Of a DNA stretch of 43,169 bases, positions 8,817-16,616 are shown one piece after another (position 1 is the first letter of the stretch; each line of letters starts with the position of its first letter). The notes under the pieces were generated by a model, which did not search any database, was not told the origin of the DNA, and saw only the letters and a list, made by a program, of their open reading frames with translations. The position numbers and the translations under genes are program-made. This stretch comes from UBA1801 sp035353395 (lineage in GTDB: Bacteria; Acidobacteriota; Holophagae; Holophagales; Holophagaceae), in contig DAOPZL010000021.1 in the NCBI GenBank assembly GCA_035353395.1, positions 1 through 43,169 on the forward strand, given 5' to 3'.

Positions 8817-9179
8817 TCAGGCCGTGGGCCCGGCCGCGCGGCCGTAATGAAGCACCTCGACCTTCTCCAGGGTGACCATCGCGCTGCAGCCGGATCGTTC
8901 GAGGAGTGCGTCCACCAGGGGCTGGAAGGCCAGGATCTTCTCCTCCGTGTCCACGATCTCCACGACGATCGGGAGGTCCTCCGAGAGGCGGAGGATCTTG
9001 GCCGTGTGGATGAACCGGCTGTTGGCCCCGAAGCCCTCGATGCCCCTCAGGACCGTGGCCCCGGCCATCCCGTGGTCCCTGGCGATCTTGACGATCGCCT
9101 CGAAGAGCGGAGCGCGATCCAGCTTGTCGGATTCCCCGATGAAGATCCGCAGCAGCTTGCCTTCCCCGTGCAGCTTCAT
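8817..9179 (-). CDS. DUF190 family protein next to crcB
   Basis: A 120-aa protein of the DUF190 family, small alpha/beta proteins often encoded beside crcB and distantly PII-like in fold. Seen here: KLLRIFIGESDK at the start, LFEAIVKIARDHGMAGATVLRGIEGFG in the middle, and LPIVVEIVDTEEKI with VTLEKVEVLHYG at the end, all family hallmarks. The ATG at 9177-9179 has AAGGGAG upstream. It begins 17 bp after crcB on the same strand and therefore lies under the same fluoride riboswitch, which implies a role in fluoride resistance, possibly as a channel regulator. That role is inference from position. Confidence 0.85.
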   Translation of the reverse strand: MKLHGEGKLLRIFIGESDKLDRAPLFEAIVKIARDHGMAGATVLRGIEGFGANSRFIHTAKILRLSEDLPIVVEIVDTEEKILAFQPLVDALLERSGCSAMVTLEKVEVLHYGRAAGPTA

Positions 9180-9196
9180 GCCGTCGTCTCCCTTGG

Positions 9197-9580
9197 CTAG
9201 AAGAGCCTGCCTGACACCATCCCCGCCCAGGTGGCGGCCAGGCCCGACACCAGGCTGAGCCCGACGTTCGAGAAGGCGGAGAAGACTTCGCCGTCCCGGA
9301 CCAGGGCGAGCGTCTCGTAGCTGAAGGACGAGAAGGTCGTGTAGCCGCCGAGGATCCCGACCGTGAGGAAGAGCCGCAGGCCGGGTGCGGCGAGGAAACG
9401 CTCCTCCAGGGAGATCATCAGGAAGCCGATCACGAAGCAGCCGACCACGTTCACGGCGAGCGTCCCGTAGGGGAAGCCCGTGCCCGTCCGGTGGTAGACG
9501 AAGCCCTGCGTCCAGTACCGAAGCGCGGCGCCGAGGCCTCCCCCGGCGAAGACCAGCGCGTATTTCCATCCAGCGTCCAT
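9197..9580 (-). CDS. crcB: Fluoride channel/exporter CrcB (Fluc)
   Basis: A 127-aa inner-membrane protein with four hydrophobic segments (about residues 5-25, 37-57, 67-87 and 100-122), the usual size and topology of a Fluc subunit that works as an antiparallel dimer to expel fluoride. Motifs seen are GGGLGAALRYW near the N-terminus, GTLAVNVVGCFVIGF in helix 2, and GGYTTFSSFSYE in helix 3, where the Thr/Phe/Ser residues line the fluoride path and bind the central Na+. The start ATG (9578-9580) follows AGGAG by six bases. Directly upstream is a fluoride riboswitch. Being a single gene, it would form a homodimer. Confidence 0.96.
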   Translation of the reverse strand: MDAGWKYALVFAGGGLGAALRYWTQGFVYHRTGTGFPYGTLAVNVVGCFVIGFLMISLEERFLAAPGLRLFLTVGILGGYTTFSSFSYETLALVRDGEVFSAFSNVGLSLVSGLAATWAGMVSGRLF

Positions 9581-9599
9581 GCCGCTCTCCTGTCGCTTC

Positions 9600-9655
9600 T
9601 CCAGGCGTCATCAGCCACGGGGGCGGTTGCAAGGTGGACACCATCACCTTCCGCC
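9600..9655 (-). promoter_or_regulatory. Fluoride riboswitch (crcB motif RNA)
   Basis: Read on the minus strand, this leader contains GGTGATGGTGTCCACC, then AACCGCC, then GGCTGATGACGCC. These are the conserved blocks of the crcB-motif aptamer in order, with complementary GGTG/CACC (first hairpin) and GGTGTC/GACGCC-type pairing. The aptamer ends about 20 bases before the crcB ATG, with the ribosome binding site (AGGAG) between, so translational control is the simpler model; no U-rich terminator is seen. A -10-like TACATT at 9656-9661 would start transcription at the 5' edge of the aptamer. Confidence 0.92.
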
Positions 9656-9702
9656 AATGTAGACCAGAAGCCGGAAACCTGGAAGGCACGGGGGCGGCCT
9701 TG

Positions 9703-9742
9703 CCCGTCGATGCCGCGGAGCCGCCCCCGCGGCATCGACGGG
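9703..9742 (-). terminator. Strong stem-loop downstream of the PLP-enzyme gene
   Basis: A perfect 16-bp inverted repeat (9703-9718 with 9727-9742) around an 8-base loop, starting 18 bases after the stop codon of the methionine gamma-lyase-type gene and before the crcB leader. It is well placed to end that transcript and insulate the fluoride unit. There is no T-tract after the stem on the minus strand, so it is not a textbook intrinsic terminator and may act with a factor or protect an RNA 3' end. Confidence 0.6.
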
Positions 9743-9760
9743 ACGTCCGTTCCGGGAGGG

Positions 9761-10996
9761 TCAGATCCTGTCCAGGGCCTGGGCCAGGTCGGCGACGAGG
9801 TCGTCGGGGTCCTCGAGTCCCACCGAAAGCCGGATCATGTTCTCCAGGATCCCGGAGTCGCGCTTCTCCTCGGCGGTCATGTCGGAGTGGGTCATGGTGC
9901 CGGGATGCTCGATGAGGGTCTCGATGCCGCCGAGGCTCACCGCCAGCTTCATGTGCCGCACGGCGTCGAGGACCTTGAACGCCTCGGCTTCGCCGCCCTT
10001 CACGAAGAAGGTGACCAGGCTGCCCGTGCCCGTGCACTGCTTCTTCCAGAGGGCCGTCTGGCGCTCGCCCATCTCGGGCAGGCCCGGGTAGGCCACGCGT
10101 TCGACCTTGGGATGCCTGCGCAGGAAGTCCACGATCCTGACGGCGTTCTCCTGCTGCTTCTCCATGCGGAGCTGCAGGGTGCCCAGGGAGCGGTGGATGA
10201 GCCAGGCGGTGTCGGGGTCGGAGTTGGAGCCCAGGATCGTGCGCATGACCTTGACCTGGCCAATGAGTTCCTTGCTTCCCATGGCGACGCCCGCCACGAC
10301 ATCCGAGTGCCCGCCGAAGAACTTCGTGGCGGAGTAGAGGATCAGGTCCGCCCCCTGCTTGAGGGGCGACGAGAAGATGGGGCCCATGAATGTGTTGTCC
10401 ATCATCACGAGGATCCGCCGCGCTCCGTCGGAATACTGGTCCGCGATCTCGCGGGCGGCGACGATGTCGGACATCTGCATGGTGGGGTTGGCGGGAGATT
10501 CCAGGTAGATCACCTTGACCGTCGGGTCGTCCTTCACCAGGGCCTCCATCTCCGCGCGGGTGGCGCCCGCGGGGAAGGGCTTGGTCCTGATCTGGAACGC
10601 GGGGAGGAGGTGGCGGAACAGGAATTCGGTCCCGCCGTAGACGGGATCCGAGAAGACCAGGGTGTCGCCGGGCTTCAGGAAGGCCAGGCAGGTGCTGGAG
10701 ATGGCACCCATGCCGGAGGAGAAGACCGCGGCGGCCTCGGCGCCGTCCCAGCCGGTGATCTTGTCCTCCAGGATCTCGCTGTTGGGGTTGTTGACGCGGG
10801 TGTAGATGAGGGCGGGGCTCTCGCCCTGCTTCATGGTGTCGAGGCCGTAGGCGATCTCGAAGGCGCGCTTGCCCTCGGCGGCGGTCTTGAAGATGAAGGT
10901 GGAGGTCCGGAACACCGGAGGGGTGGCGGCGCCTTCGGAGCGCTGCGGATCGTAGCCCTTGGAGAAGAGGTCGGTCTGGGGTTTCACTTGGTCCAT
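9761..10996 (-). CDS. Cys/Met-metabolism PLP enzyme, probable methionine gamma-lyase
   Basis: A 411-aa fold-type I PLP enzyme of the cystathionine gamma-synthase/gamma-lyase family. Visible motifs are YTRVNNPNSEILE, the SSGMGAISST cofactor loop, SDPVYGGTEFL, the MMDNTFMGP aspartate region, and the PLP-lysine site YSATKFFGGHSDVVAG. EHPGTMTHSDM near the C-terminus completes the family signature. Family members include cystathionine gamma-synthase, beta/gamma-lyases and methionine gamma-lyase. The last is favoured because a divergent Lrp-type regulator lies next to it, as in the known mdeR/mdeA arrangement; this is inference and the reaction needs testing. The ATG at 10994-10996 has AAGGAG six bases upstream. 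Confidence 0.85.
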   Translation of the reverse strand: MDQVKPQTDLFSKGYDPQRSEGAATPPVFRTSTFIFKTAAEGKRAFEIAYGLDTMKQGESPALIYTRVNNPNSEILEDKITGWDGAEAAAVFSSGMGAISSTCLAFLKPGDTLVFSDPVYGGTEFLFRHLLPAFQIRTKPFPAGATRAEMEALVKDDPTVKVIYLESPANPTMQMSDIVAAREIADQYSDGARRILVMMDNTFMGPIFSSPLKQGADLILYSATKFFGGHSDVVAGVAMGSKELIGQVKVMRTILGSNSDPDTAWLIHRSLGTLQLRMEKQQENAVRIVDFLRRHPKVERVAYPGLPEMGERQTALWKKQCTGTGSLVTFFVKGGEAEAFKVLDAVRHMKLAVSLGGIETLIEHPGTMTHSDMTAEEKRDSGILENMIRLSVGLEDPDDLVADLAQALDRI

Positions 10997-11106
10997 GGGA
11001 AGCTCCTTAGGAGGGTCGAACAATGAATGGCAGACTCGGGCATCTGCCTAACCACATCCGTGATTTGCGTGGAATTGATTCTTTTCTCCATGGATACTGG
11101 AATCCA

Positions 11107-11121
11107 CCAAATTAAATTTGG
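11107..11121. promoter_or_regulatory. Perfect 15-bp palindrome, probable Lrp-family operator
   Basis: CCAAATTAAATTTGG is a perfect inverted repeat (7-bp arms around one A) in the 134-bp space between the PLP-enzyme gene and the Lrp gene. Size, symmetry and AT-rich centre match what Lrp/AsnC dimers bind. It overlaps the ribosome binding site (GGAG at 11120-11123) of the regulator gene, suggesting autorepression, while its effect on the divergent gene would need looping or additional sites. Confidence 0.55.
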
Positions 11122-11130
11122 AGAAGATCC

Positions 11131-11604
11131 ATGAAAGCGCCCCTGGACCGAATCGATCTCGAAATTATGGAGAATCTGCGGAAGAATGCACGGCTTTCCA
11201 ACAAGGAGCTGGCCAGCCGGGTGCAGCTTTCTCCCTCCAGCTGCCTAGAGCGGGTGCGGCGCCTGAACGCTTCCGGGGTGTTCAGGGGTTTCCATGCGGA
11301 ACTGGATCCCGCGGCGCTGGGGCTTTCCCTGCAGGCCATGATCGTCGTCCGGCTGAGGCGGCACTCCCGGCGGGACGTCGTCGCCTTCCGGTCCCATCTG
11401 CTCGCCCTGCCCGAGGTCCTGGACGTGTTCCACGTGGGCGGATCCTCGGACTTCCTGGTCCACGTGGCGGTCCAGGACTCCAATCATCTCAGGGACCTGG
11501 CCCTGGATGCCTTCACGACCCGGCCGGAAGTCGGGCAGATGGAGACTCACGTCATCTTCGAGCACACCCGGTCCCTGACCCTGCCCATGAGGCAGCTCGA
11601 GTGA
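11131..11604 (+). CDS. Lrp/AsnC-family transcriptional regulator
   Basis: A 157-aa cytoplasmic DNA-binding protein. Residues 1-60 form a winged helix-turn-helix (LDRIDLEIMENLRKNARLSN then LASRVQLSPSSCLERVRRL), and residues ~65-145 form the RAM ligand-binding domain (FRSHLLALPEVLDVFHVGG, SDFLVHVAVQD). Length and layout are standard for feast/famine regulators that respond to amino acids. Divergent from the methionine gamma-lyase-type gene, it probably controls that gene in response to an amino acid such as methionine; this is inference. The start ATG has GGAGAAGATCC upstream, where the palindromic candidate operator sits. It converges on ackA (27-bp gap). Confidence 0.93.
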   Translation: MKAPLDRIDLEIMENLRKNARLSNKELASRVQLSPSSCLERVRRLNASGVFRGFHAELDPAALGLSLQAMIVVRLRRHSRRDVVAFRSHLLALPEVLDVFHVGGSSDFLVHVAVQDSNHLRDLALDAFTTRPEVGQMETHVIFEHTRSLTLPMRQLE

Positions 11605-11631
11605 CCGGGTGCGAGGACCTTCGCCGAGGAC

Positions 11632-12885
11632 CTATTCCTCCTGCCGCTTGTCCCACTTCTGCCAGGAGGCGGCGCCGCCGAGGAGGTCGAAGACGTCCGT
11701 GGCGATCTGGAGTTCCTCGTTGGTGGGGATGACGAGGATGGCGGTCTGGGAATAGCGGGCGGAGACGAAGCCTTCCTTGCTGCCGACGTGCTTGTTCAGC
11801 TCGTAGTCCATCACGATGCCCATGTGCTCCAGATTGTGGCAGACGCGTTCCCGCATCTTGACGCCGTGCTGGCCGATGCCGCCCGTGAACACCAGGGCGT
11901 CCACCTTCACCAGGTTGGCGGAGTAGGCGCCGATGTACTTCCTGACCTTGTGGGCGTAGACGTCCAGGGTCTCCTGGGCGGCCTGCTCGCCCTTCTCCGC
12001 GGCGGCTTCGAGGTCCCGCATGTCGTTGGAGATGCCCGACAGGCCCAGGAGGCCGCTCTTCTTGTTCATGATCGTGTTGAGCTGCTTGCCGGTGTAGCCG
12101 CGTTCTTCCAGGTAGCTCAGGATCGCCGGGTCGATGTCGCCGCACCGGGTGCCCATCATGACGCCTTCCAGGGGGGTGAAGCCCATGGAGGTGTCCACGG
12201 AGCGCCCGGCCTCGATGGCCGTGAGGGAGGCCCCATTCCCGAGGTGGCAGGTGATCAGGTTCGTGTCCTCGAGAGGCCGCTTCATCATCTCGGCGGCGCG
12301 GGCCGCCACGAAGCGGTGGCTGGTGCCGTGGAAGCCGTAGCGCCGGATGCGCATCTTGTCGTAGAACTCGCGGGGCAGTCCGTAGAGGTAGGCGGCCGGC
12401 GGCATGGTCTGGTGGAAGGCCGTGTCGAAGACGCCCACCTGGGGAACGCCGGGCAGCAGGCGCTCCGCTTCGCGGATGCCGGTGAGGTTCGGGGGATTGT
12501 GCAGGGGCGCCAGTTCGGAGGACTCCTCGATCGCCCCGACGACCTCGGGATCGATGATGACGGAAGCCGAGAACCGCTCCCCGCCGTGGACGATGCGGTG
12601 GCCGACGCCTTCGATCTCGCCCAGGCTCCCGAGGATGCCGGTCTTCGGGTCCACGAGCGCCTTGCCCACCAGGGCCATGGCCGCGCCGTGGTCTGGAATG
12701 GCCTGCGTCAGCCTGGATTCGCCTTTCGGCGAGACCTGGACGAGCTTCCCTTCGACCTCCCCGATCCGCTCCACCAGGCCGCGCCCCAGGCTCTTGCGCG
12801 CGGGCATCGAATAGACTTCGTACTTCAGTGAAGAACTGCCGCAGTTCAACACGAGGATCCGCTTCTCGCTCTGGTTTTCCGTCAT
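11632..12885 (-). CDS. ackA: Acetate kinase
   Basis: A 417-aa cytosolic enzyme interconverting acetyl phosphate and acetate with ATP/ADP, full length for the family. Motifs are LNCGSSSLKYEVY at residues 13-25 (substrate/metal site), GHRIVHGGERF, VFDTAFHQTMP, RRYGFHGTSHRFVA, ITCHLGNGASLTAI with the catalytic-site His, and LVFTGGIGQHG near the end. The ATG at 12883-12885 is preferred over the GTG three codons upstream because AAAGGTGG is five bases before it and the family starts here. No phosphotransacetylase gene adjoins it, so its partner must be elsewhere. A role in ATP formation from acetyl phosphate is expected for a fermentative or acetate-using organism. Confidence 0.96.
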   Translation of the reverse strand: MTENQSEKRILVLNCGSSSLKYEVYSMPARKSLGRGLVERIGEVEGKLVQVSPKGESRLTQAIPDHGAAMALVGKALVDPKTGILGSLGEIEGVGHRIVHGGERFSASVIIDPEVVGAIEESSELAPLHNPPNLTGIREAERLLPGVPQVGVFDTAFHQTMPPAAYLYGLPREFYDKMRIRRYGFHGTSHRFVAARAAEMMKRPLEDTNLITCHLGNGASLTAIEAGRSVDTSMGFTPLEGVMMGTRCGDIDPAILSYLEERGYTGKQLNTIMNKKSGLLGLSGISNDMRDLEAAAEKGEQAAQETLDVYAHKVRKYIGAYSANLVKVDALVFTGGIGQHGVKMRERVCHNLEHMGIVMDYELNKHVGSKEGFVSARYSQTAILVIPTNEELQIATDVFDLLGGAASWQKWDKRQEE

Positions 12886-13220
12886 GGAGACCACCTTTCA
12901 AGACGTCCCTGTGGGTATCGGTCGCCGCGGCCAGTCAACGGGAGGCCAGTCGGCAACAGCCAGTGTATGCCCGCCCCGGCGCGGCCGGCCGAAGACCTTT
13001 TCCGCGCGCCAAGGGGTTGTGCTGATCAGCATCCCGCGAACGTCCCGGGGCTTTCCGCGGAAGGGCGTCTTGATCTGATAATAGGTGTCGAGCCATGTTC
13101 CGGAAACCCGCCCCGGCGCGATCATGCGAAAAGCCGCTCCCCTCGGGGAAGCTCATGGAGGATCCCTGGAAGGTGCGTGTCGAAGGAGGAAATTGGCTAT
13201 GATGGGATCATGGAGGGGGC
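12886..13220. other. 335-bp intergenic region between divergent ackA and a small gene
   Basis: No protein-coding reading frame is convincing here. It should hold the ackA promoter (minus strand; a -10-like TACACT occurs at about 12962-12967) and the promoter of the small plus-strand gene (TATGAT at 13198-13203). A perfect 12-bp palindrome TGCTGATCAGCA lies at 13020-13031. Confidence 0.4.
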
Positions 13221-13373
13221 ATGGGGATATCGCTTCCCAGGGACGAGGCGAAATCGGCGGTGAAGCGGCACGAGTCCGCCAGCCATCCGGAGATACAGTG
13301 CCAGTGCCTGGAATGTCTCTACGCCCGGGAGATCCTCGCGCAGTTCCGGATCCTCGAGGAAGCCGCGCCGTGA
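13221..13373 (+). CDS. Small 50-aa protein with CxCxxC motif
   Basis: A short open frame encoding 50 residues, starting MGISLPRDEAKSAVKRHE and containing CQCLECLYAREIL, i.e. cysteines at positions 27, 29 and 32, then a helix ending EEAAP. Support for a real gene: GGAGGGGG directly before the ATG, a good -10 (TATGAT, preceded by TTGGC) 17 bases upstream, ordinary amino-acid composition, and a frame that fills the space up to the convergent diguanylate cyclase gene (16-bp gap). The cysteines could bind a metal together with H17/H22. I recognise no family; a longer frame overlapping in another phase looks like a shadow. Confidence 0.55.
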   Translation: MGISLPRDEAKSAVKRHESASHPEIQCQCLECLYAREILAQFRILEEAAP

Positions 13374-13389
13374 CGTCGGACGGGCAGCC

Positions 13390-15015
13390 CTACGCGCCGG
13401 TGACCCGGTTCCTGCCGGCGGCCTTGCTCTTGTAGAGGGCCTCGTCGGCGCGGGCCACGAGCCAATCCGCGTCGATCCCGCCCCCCAGTTCGGAGGCCGT
13501 GGCGATGCCCACGCTGATGGTGACGACGGGCGCCACATCCGAGCCCTTGTGGGGCACGGCCTGGTCCTCGATCGAACGGCGCAGCTTTTCCCCCACGTTC
13601 AACGCGTGCTCCCGGTCGACGCCCGGAAGGATGACCGTGAACTCCTCGCCGCCGTACCTGGCCGGAAGTTCCCCGGCCCGCTTGAAGATGTCCCGCATGA
13701 CGGCGCCCACCATGCGCAGGCAGTCATCCCCGCCCTGGTGGCCGTAGGCGTCGTTGAAGCGCTTGAAGAAGTCCACGTCGCACATGAGGAGCGAAAGGGG
13801 CGTTCCGCTGCGCCGGGCGCGCCGGATCTCCTCGTCCATGGCGTCGTTGAACCGCCGCCGGTTGGCCAGCCCCGTGAGGGGATCCTCGACGGCCAGGCGG
13901 TGGAGGGCCTCCATGGCCCGCTCGAGCTCGGCGGTACGCTCCGCCACGCGCTGCTCCAGTTCCGCGTTGGCCTGCCGGAGCTGTTCGGCCTGGCGGAGGT
14001 TCTCCTGGTAGAGGCGCGCGTTCACGAGGGTCAGGGCGGAGCGGTCCGCCAGGTTCTGGAGCATCGCCGAGTCTTCGGCGGAATAGGGCTTGGTGGTTCC
14101 GCACCTCGCCAGGCTGATGGTGCCGATGACGCGCCCCTGGCTGCGCATGGGGACGATCAGGATCCCGTGCACGCCGAAATGATCCAGGTACGGGTGCAGC
14201 TCGCTGCGGACGAGGGGCTTGATCCCCTCTCCCGAAGGATCGGCCACCTGCAGGGCCACGCCCGTCCGGGCCACTTCGCCGGGTCCCGGGGAGCCCAGGG
14301 CGAGGGGGGTGAGGGTGCCGGGGGCTGGGAGCAGGGCGCCGCCGTCGATGTAGGGCTGGTTCATGGCCATGGGTCGCAGCAGCCCGGTCGTCTCGTCCAG
14401 GATGTTGAGGACGCAGAGGTCGCCGACCTGGACGGCCAAGTGGTGCGAGATGAGTTCGAGGGCTGTCTCGTAGTTCAGGCCGACGCCGGTGAGGGCGAGG
14501 AACACCGCATTCTGGGCCTCTGAACGCTTGAGCCGGGAGGCCTGTTCCGCTTCCGTCCGCTTGCGATCGGTGATGTCCCGGGCGGTCGAGAGCAGCCGCT
14601 CCTTTCCGCCGATGACCGCCCGCCGGAGGTTGATCTCGATCCAGAAGAGGCGCCCCGACTTGTGCTTGCCGATCCATTCGAAGGTCTGGGGGCCTTCCTG
14701 GACGGCCTTCCTCATCCATTCCCAGGCTTCGTCCAGGGTGCAGGGGGAGAGCCCGAGGCTGAGGCTGCCCATGTCCATCCACAGGGCGTCCGCATAGGTG
14801 AGCCCGAACATCTCGCACATGCGCTGGTTGACGTCGAGGATCGCGCCGGTTCCCACTTCGTGCACGATGATGGCATCGTTCACCGCGTCGAAAATGGCCC
14901 TCAGGTCTCCCTGGTCCTCCTGGGAGACCGGAAGCGCGACCTCGCGGCACGGCTCATCCAGGGCCTCCGGCCCCGGTGCGACCCTTCCGTCTTTCAGCGG
15001 GGAGACCAACCTCAT
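13390..15015 (-). CDS. PAS-GAF-GGDEF diguanylate cyclase
   Basis: A 541-aa soluble signalling protein making the second messenger c-di-GMP. Order: PAS domain (~30-150; IFDAVNDAIIVHEVGTGAI to STARDITDRKRTEAEQ), GAF domain (~165-325; ILIVPMRSQGRVIGTISLAR), a coiled coil (~330-370; ELEQRVAERTAELERAMEAL), and a GGDEF domain (~375-541). The active site reads GGEEF at residues 455-459, so catalysis should be intact (DPLTGLANRRRF and CDVDFFKRFND also present). The inhibitory RxxD site is RAGE, so product feedback may be weak. No membrane segment is seen; the sensed signal is unknown. The ATG at 15013-15015 is supported by AAGGA and by loss of coherent sequence upstream. Confidence 0.94.
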   Translation of the reverse strand: MRLVSPLKDGRVAPGPEALDEPCREVALPVSQEDQGDLRAIFDAVNDAIIVHEVGTGAILDVNQRMCEMFGLTYADALWMDMGSLSLGLSPCTLDEAWEWMRKAVQEGPQTFEWIGKHKSGRLFWIEINLRRAVIGGKERLLSTARDITDRKRTEAEQASRLKRSEAQNAVFLALTGVGLNYETALELISHHLAVQVGDLCVLNILDETTGLLRPMAMNQPYIDGGALLPAPGTLTPLALGSPGPGEVARTGVALQVADPSGEGIKPLVRSELHPYLDHFGVHGILIVPMRSQGRVIGTISLARCGTTKPYSAEDSAMLQNLADRSALTLVNARLYQENLRQAEQLRQANAELEQRVAERTAELERAMEALHRLAVEDPLTGLANRRRFNDAMDEEIRRARRSGTPLSLLMCDVDFFKRFNDAYGHQGGDDCLRMVGAVMRDIFKRAGELPARYGGEEFTVILPGVDREHALNVGEKLRRSIEDQAVPHKGSDVAPVVTISVGIATASELGGGIDADWLVARADEALYKSKAAGRNRVTGA

Positions 15016-15309
15016 CGCGGAGTTCCTTGTCCGCGACGGGTTCGTGCCCTGTAGCCTCCTCCTGCGGGTGTGAATCCTCGGACAGGTGACATGAACACAA
15101 AATAGCACACGTGGCGGGGTCTGCGGGTGGATCCGGGTCCGAGAAATCCCGTCCCTGCGTGAACCTGTCCCGGAGGTTTCTTTCGCTTGCAATTCCATGC
15201 ATGAAATCATGAAAATAAAGACCCAGGTATTGAAGGATCGATGATCTTTACGGGATCCGGGGCGGGCCCGAGGCCCCTCCCCGCCGGAAGATCCATGGCG
15301 GAGGGCTTC

Positions 15310-16569
15310 ATGTCGACCTTTGACGTCTTCAGCGCGCCCCAGAGGACCATCGCCGTGATCCTGGCCGGCGGGCGCGGGACGCGGCTGATGGACCTCACCA
15401 GCGCCTACTCCAAGCCCGGCCTCGATTTCGGCGGCAAGTTCCGGATCATCGACTTCACCCTGTCCAACTGCGTCAATTCGGGCTTCCGCAAGATCGAGGT
15501 GCTCACCCAGTACAACTCCCACCGGCTGCTGGAACACCTGCAGTTCGGCTGGACGTTCCTCTCCGGGCGGCTGGGGGAGTTCGTCCACGTGCTCCCCGCC
15601 CAGCAGAGCCTGGAGCGGGACCTCTGGTACTGCGGGACGGCGGACGCGGTCTACCAGAACATCCCCAACTTCCGGGAGCACAAGCCGGAAAACATCCTCA
15701 TCCTGGCCGGAGACCACATCTACAAGATGGACTACCGCATCTTCCTGCAGGACCACCTGGACTGCGACGCCGACTTGACCATCGCCTGCCTGGAGGTGCC
15801 CAAGGAATGGGCGACGTCCTTCGGGGTCGCCCAGGTGGACGAAGCGGGCAGGATCCTGGGATTCGTCGAGAAGTCCCCTGATCCCCCATGCATTCCGGGA
15901 AAGCCGGACCTCTGCCTGGCGAGCATGGGGATCTACCTCTTCAAGGCGGGCTTCCTCTACCAGGAACTGATCCGGGATGCCGAGGACACCCTGTCCTCCC
16001 ACGATTTCGGCAAGGACCTCATCCCCTACCTAGTGTCCCGGAGCCGGGTCTTCTCCCATCCCTTCCACAGGAGTTGCATCAAGAACCTGGACCGGCCTCC
16101 CTACTGGCGGGACGTGGGCACGGTGGACGCCTACTGGGAGGCCAACATGGACCTGACCTACGTCGAGCCGGCCCTCAATCTCTACGACTACGACTGGCCC
16201 ATCTTCACCCACCAGGCCCAGCTCCCCTCGGCCAAGTTCGTCCACAGCGGTCCCCACCGCAACGGCGTGGCGCTCTCCAGCGTCGTGTCGGGGGGCTGCA
16301 TCATCTCCGGCGCCACCGTCTACCAGTCCCTGTTGTTCTCCAACGTGCGCGTCCACTCCCACGCCCATCTCCAGGAGGCCATCGTGCTGCCCGAGGTGGA
16401 CGTCGGCGAGCACGCCAGGATCCAGCGGGCGGTCCTGGCCAGGGGCTGCCGCATCCCCAGGGGCATGGTCGTGGGCGAGGACGCCGAGGAGGACGCCCGC
16501 CGCTTCTACCGGACCTCCGGCGGCGTCACGCTCGTCTCCCCGCGCATGCTCGAAAAGCTCGAGGCTTGA
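15310..16569 (+). CDS. glgC: Glucose-1-phosphate adenylyltransferase (ADP-glucose pyrophosphorylase)
   Basis: Forms ADP-glucose from ATP and glucose 1-phosphate, the committed step of glycogen synthesis. The 419-aa product has the nucleotidyltransferase signature LAGGRGTRLMDLTS near the N-terminus, GGKFRIIDFTLSNC, WYCGTADAVYQN, the catalytic-site ILAGDHIYKMDY, FVEKSPDPP, SHDFGKDLIP and YWRDVGTVDAYWEAN, followed by a left-handed beta-helix domain ending GMVVGEDAEEDARRFY. It closely parallels the enterobacterial enzyme. Three in-frame ATGs exist (15241, 15295, 15310). The last is used because GGAGG stands five bases before it and the residues upstream are low-complexity. glgA follows after 47 bp, so the two form a synthesis operon. 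Confidence 0.96.
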   Translation: MSTFDVFSAPQRTIAVILAGGRGTRLMDLTSAYSKPGLDFGGKFRIIDFTLSNCVNSGFRKIEVLTQYNSHRLLEHLQFGWTFLSGRLGEFVHVLPAQQSLERDLWYCGTADAVYQNIPNFREHKPENILILAGDHIYKMDYRIFLQDHLDCDADLTIACLEVPKEWATSFGVAQVDEAGRILGFVEKSPDPPCIPGKPDLCLASMGIYLFKAGFLYQELIRDAEDTLSSHDFGKDLIPYLVSRSRVFSHPFHRSCIKNLDRPPYWRDVGTVDAYWEANMDLTYVEPALNLYDYDWPIFTHQAQLPSAKFVHSGPHRNGVALSSVVSGGCIISGATVYQSLLFSNVRVHSHAHLQEAIVLPEVDVGEHARIQRAVLARGCRIPRGMVVGEDAEEDARRFYRTSGGVTLVSPRMLEKLEA

Positions 16570-16616
16570 CTGGAAGCGGGCTACGCTACCAAGGCACGGA
16601 ACATCCAGGGGCGATC

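Noticed and set aside
13020..13031. TGCTGATCAGCA, a perfect 12-bp palindrome
   Set aside because: No partner site, no link to a regulator in the window; a 12-bp palindrome can arise by chance.
15016..15110. Possible c-di-GMP riboswitch upstream of the diguanylate cyclase (ACAGGGCACGAACCC)
   Set aside because: Only a loose resemblance to the GEMM core; the two receptor helices and tetraloop receptor could not be built.
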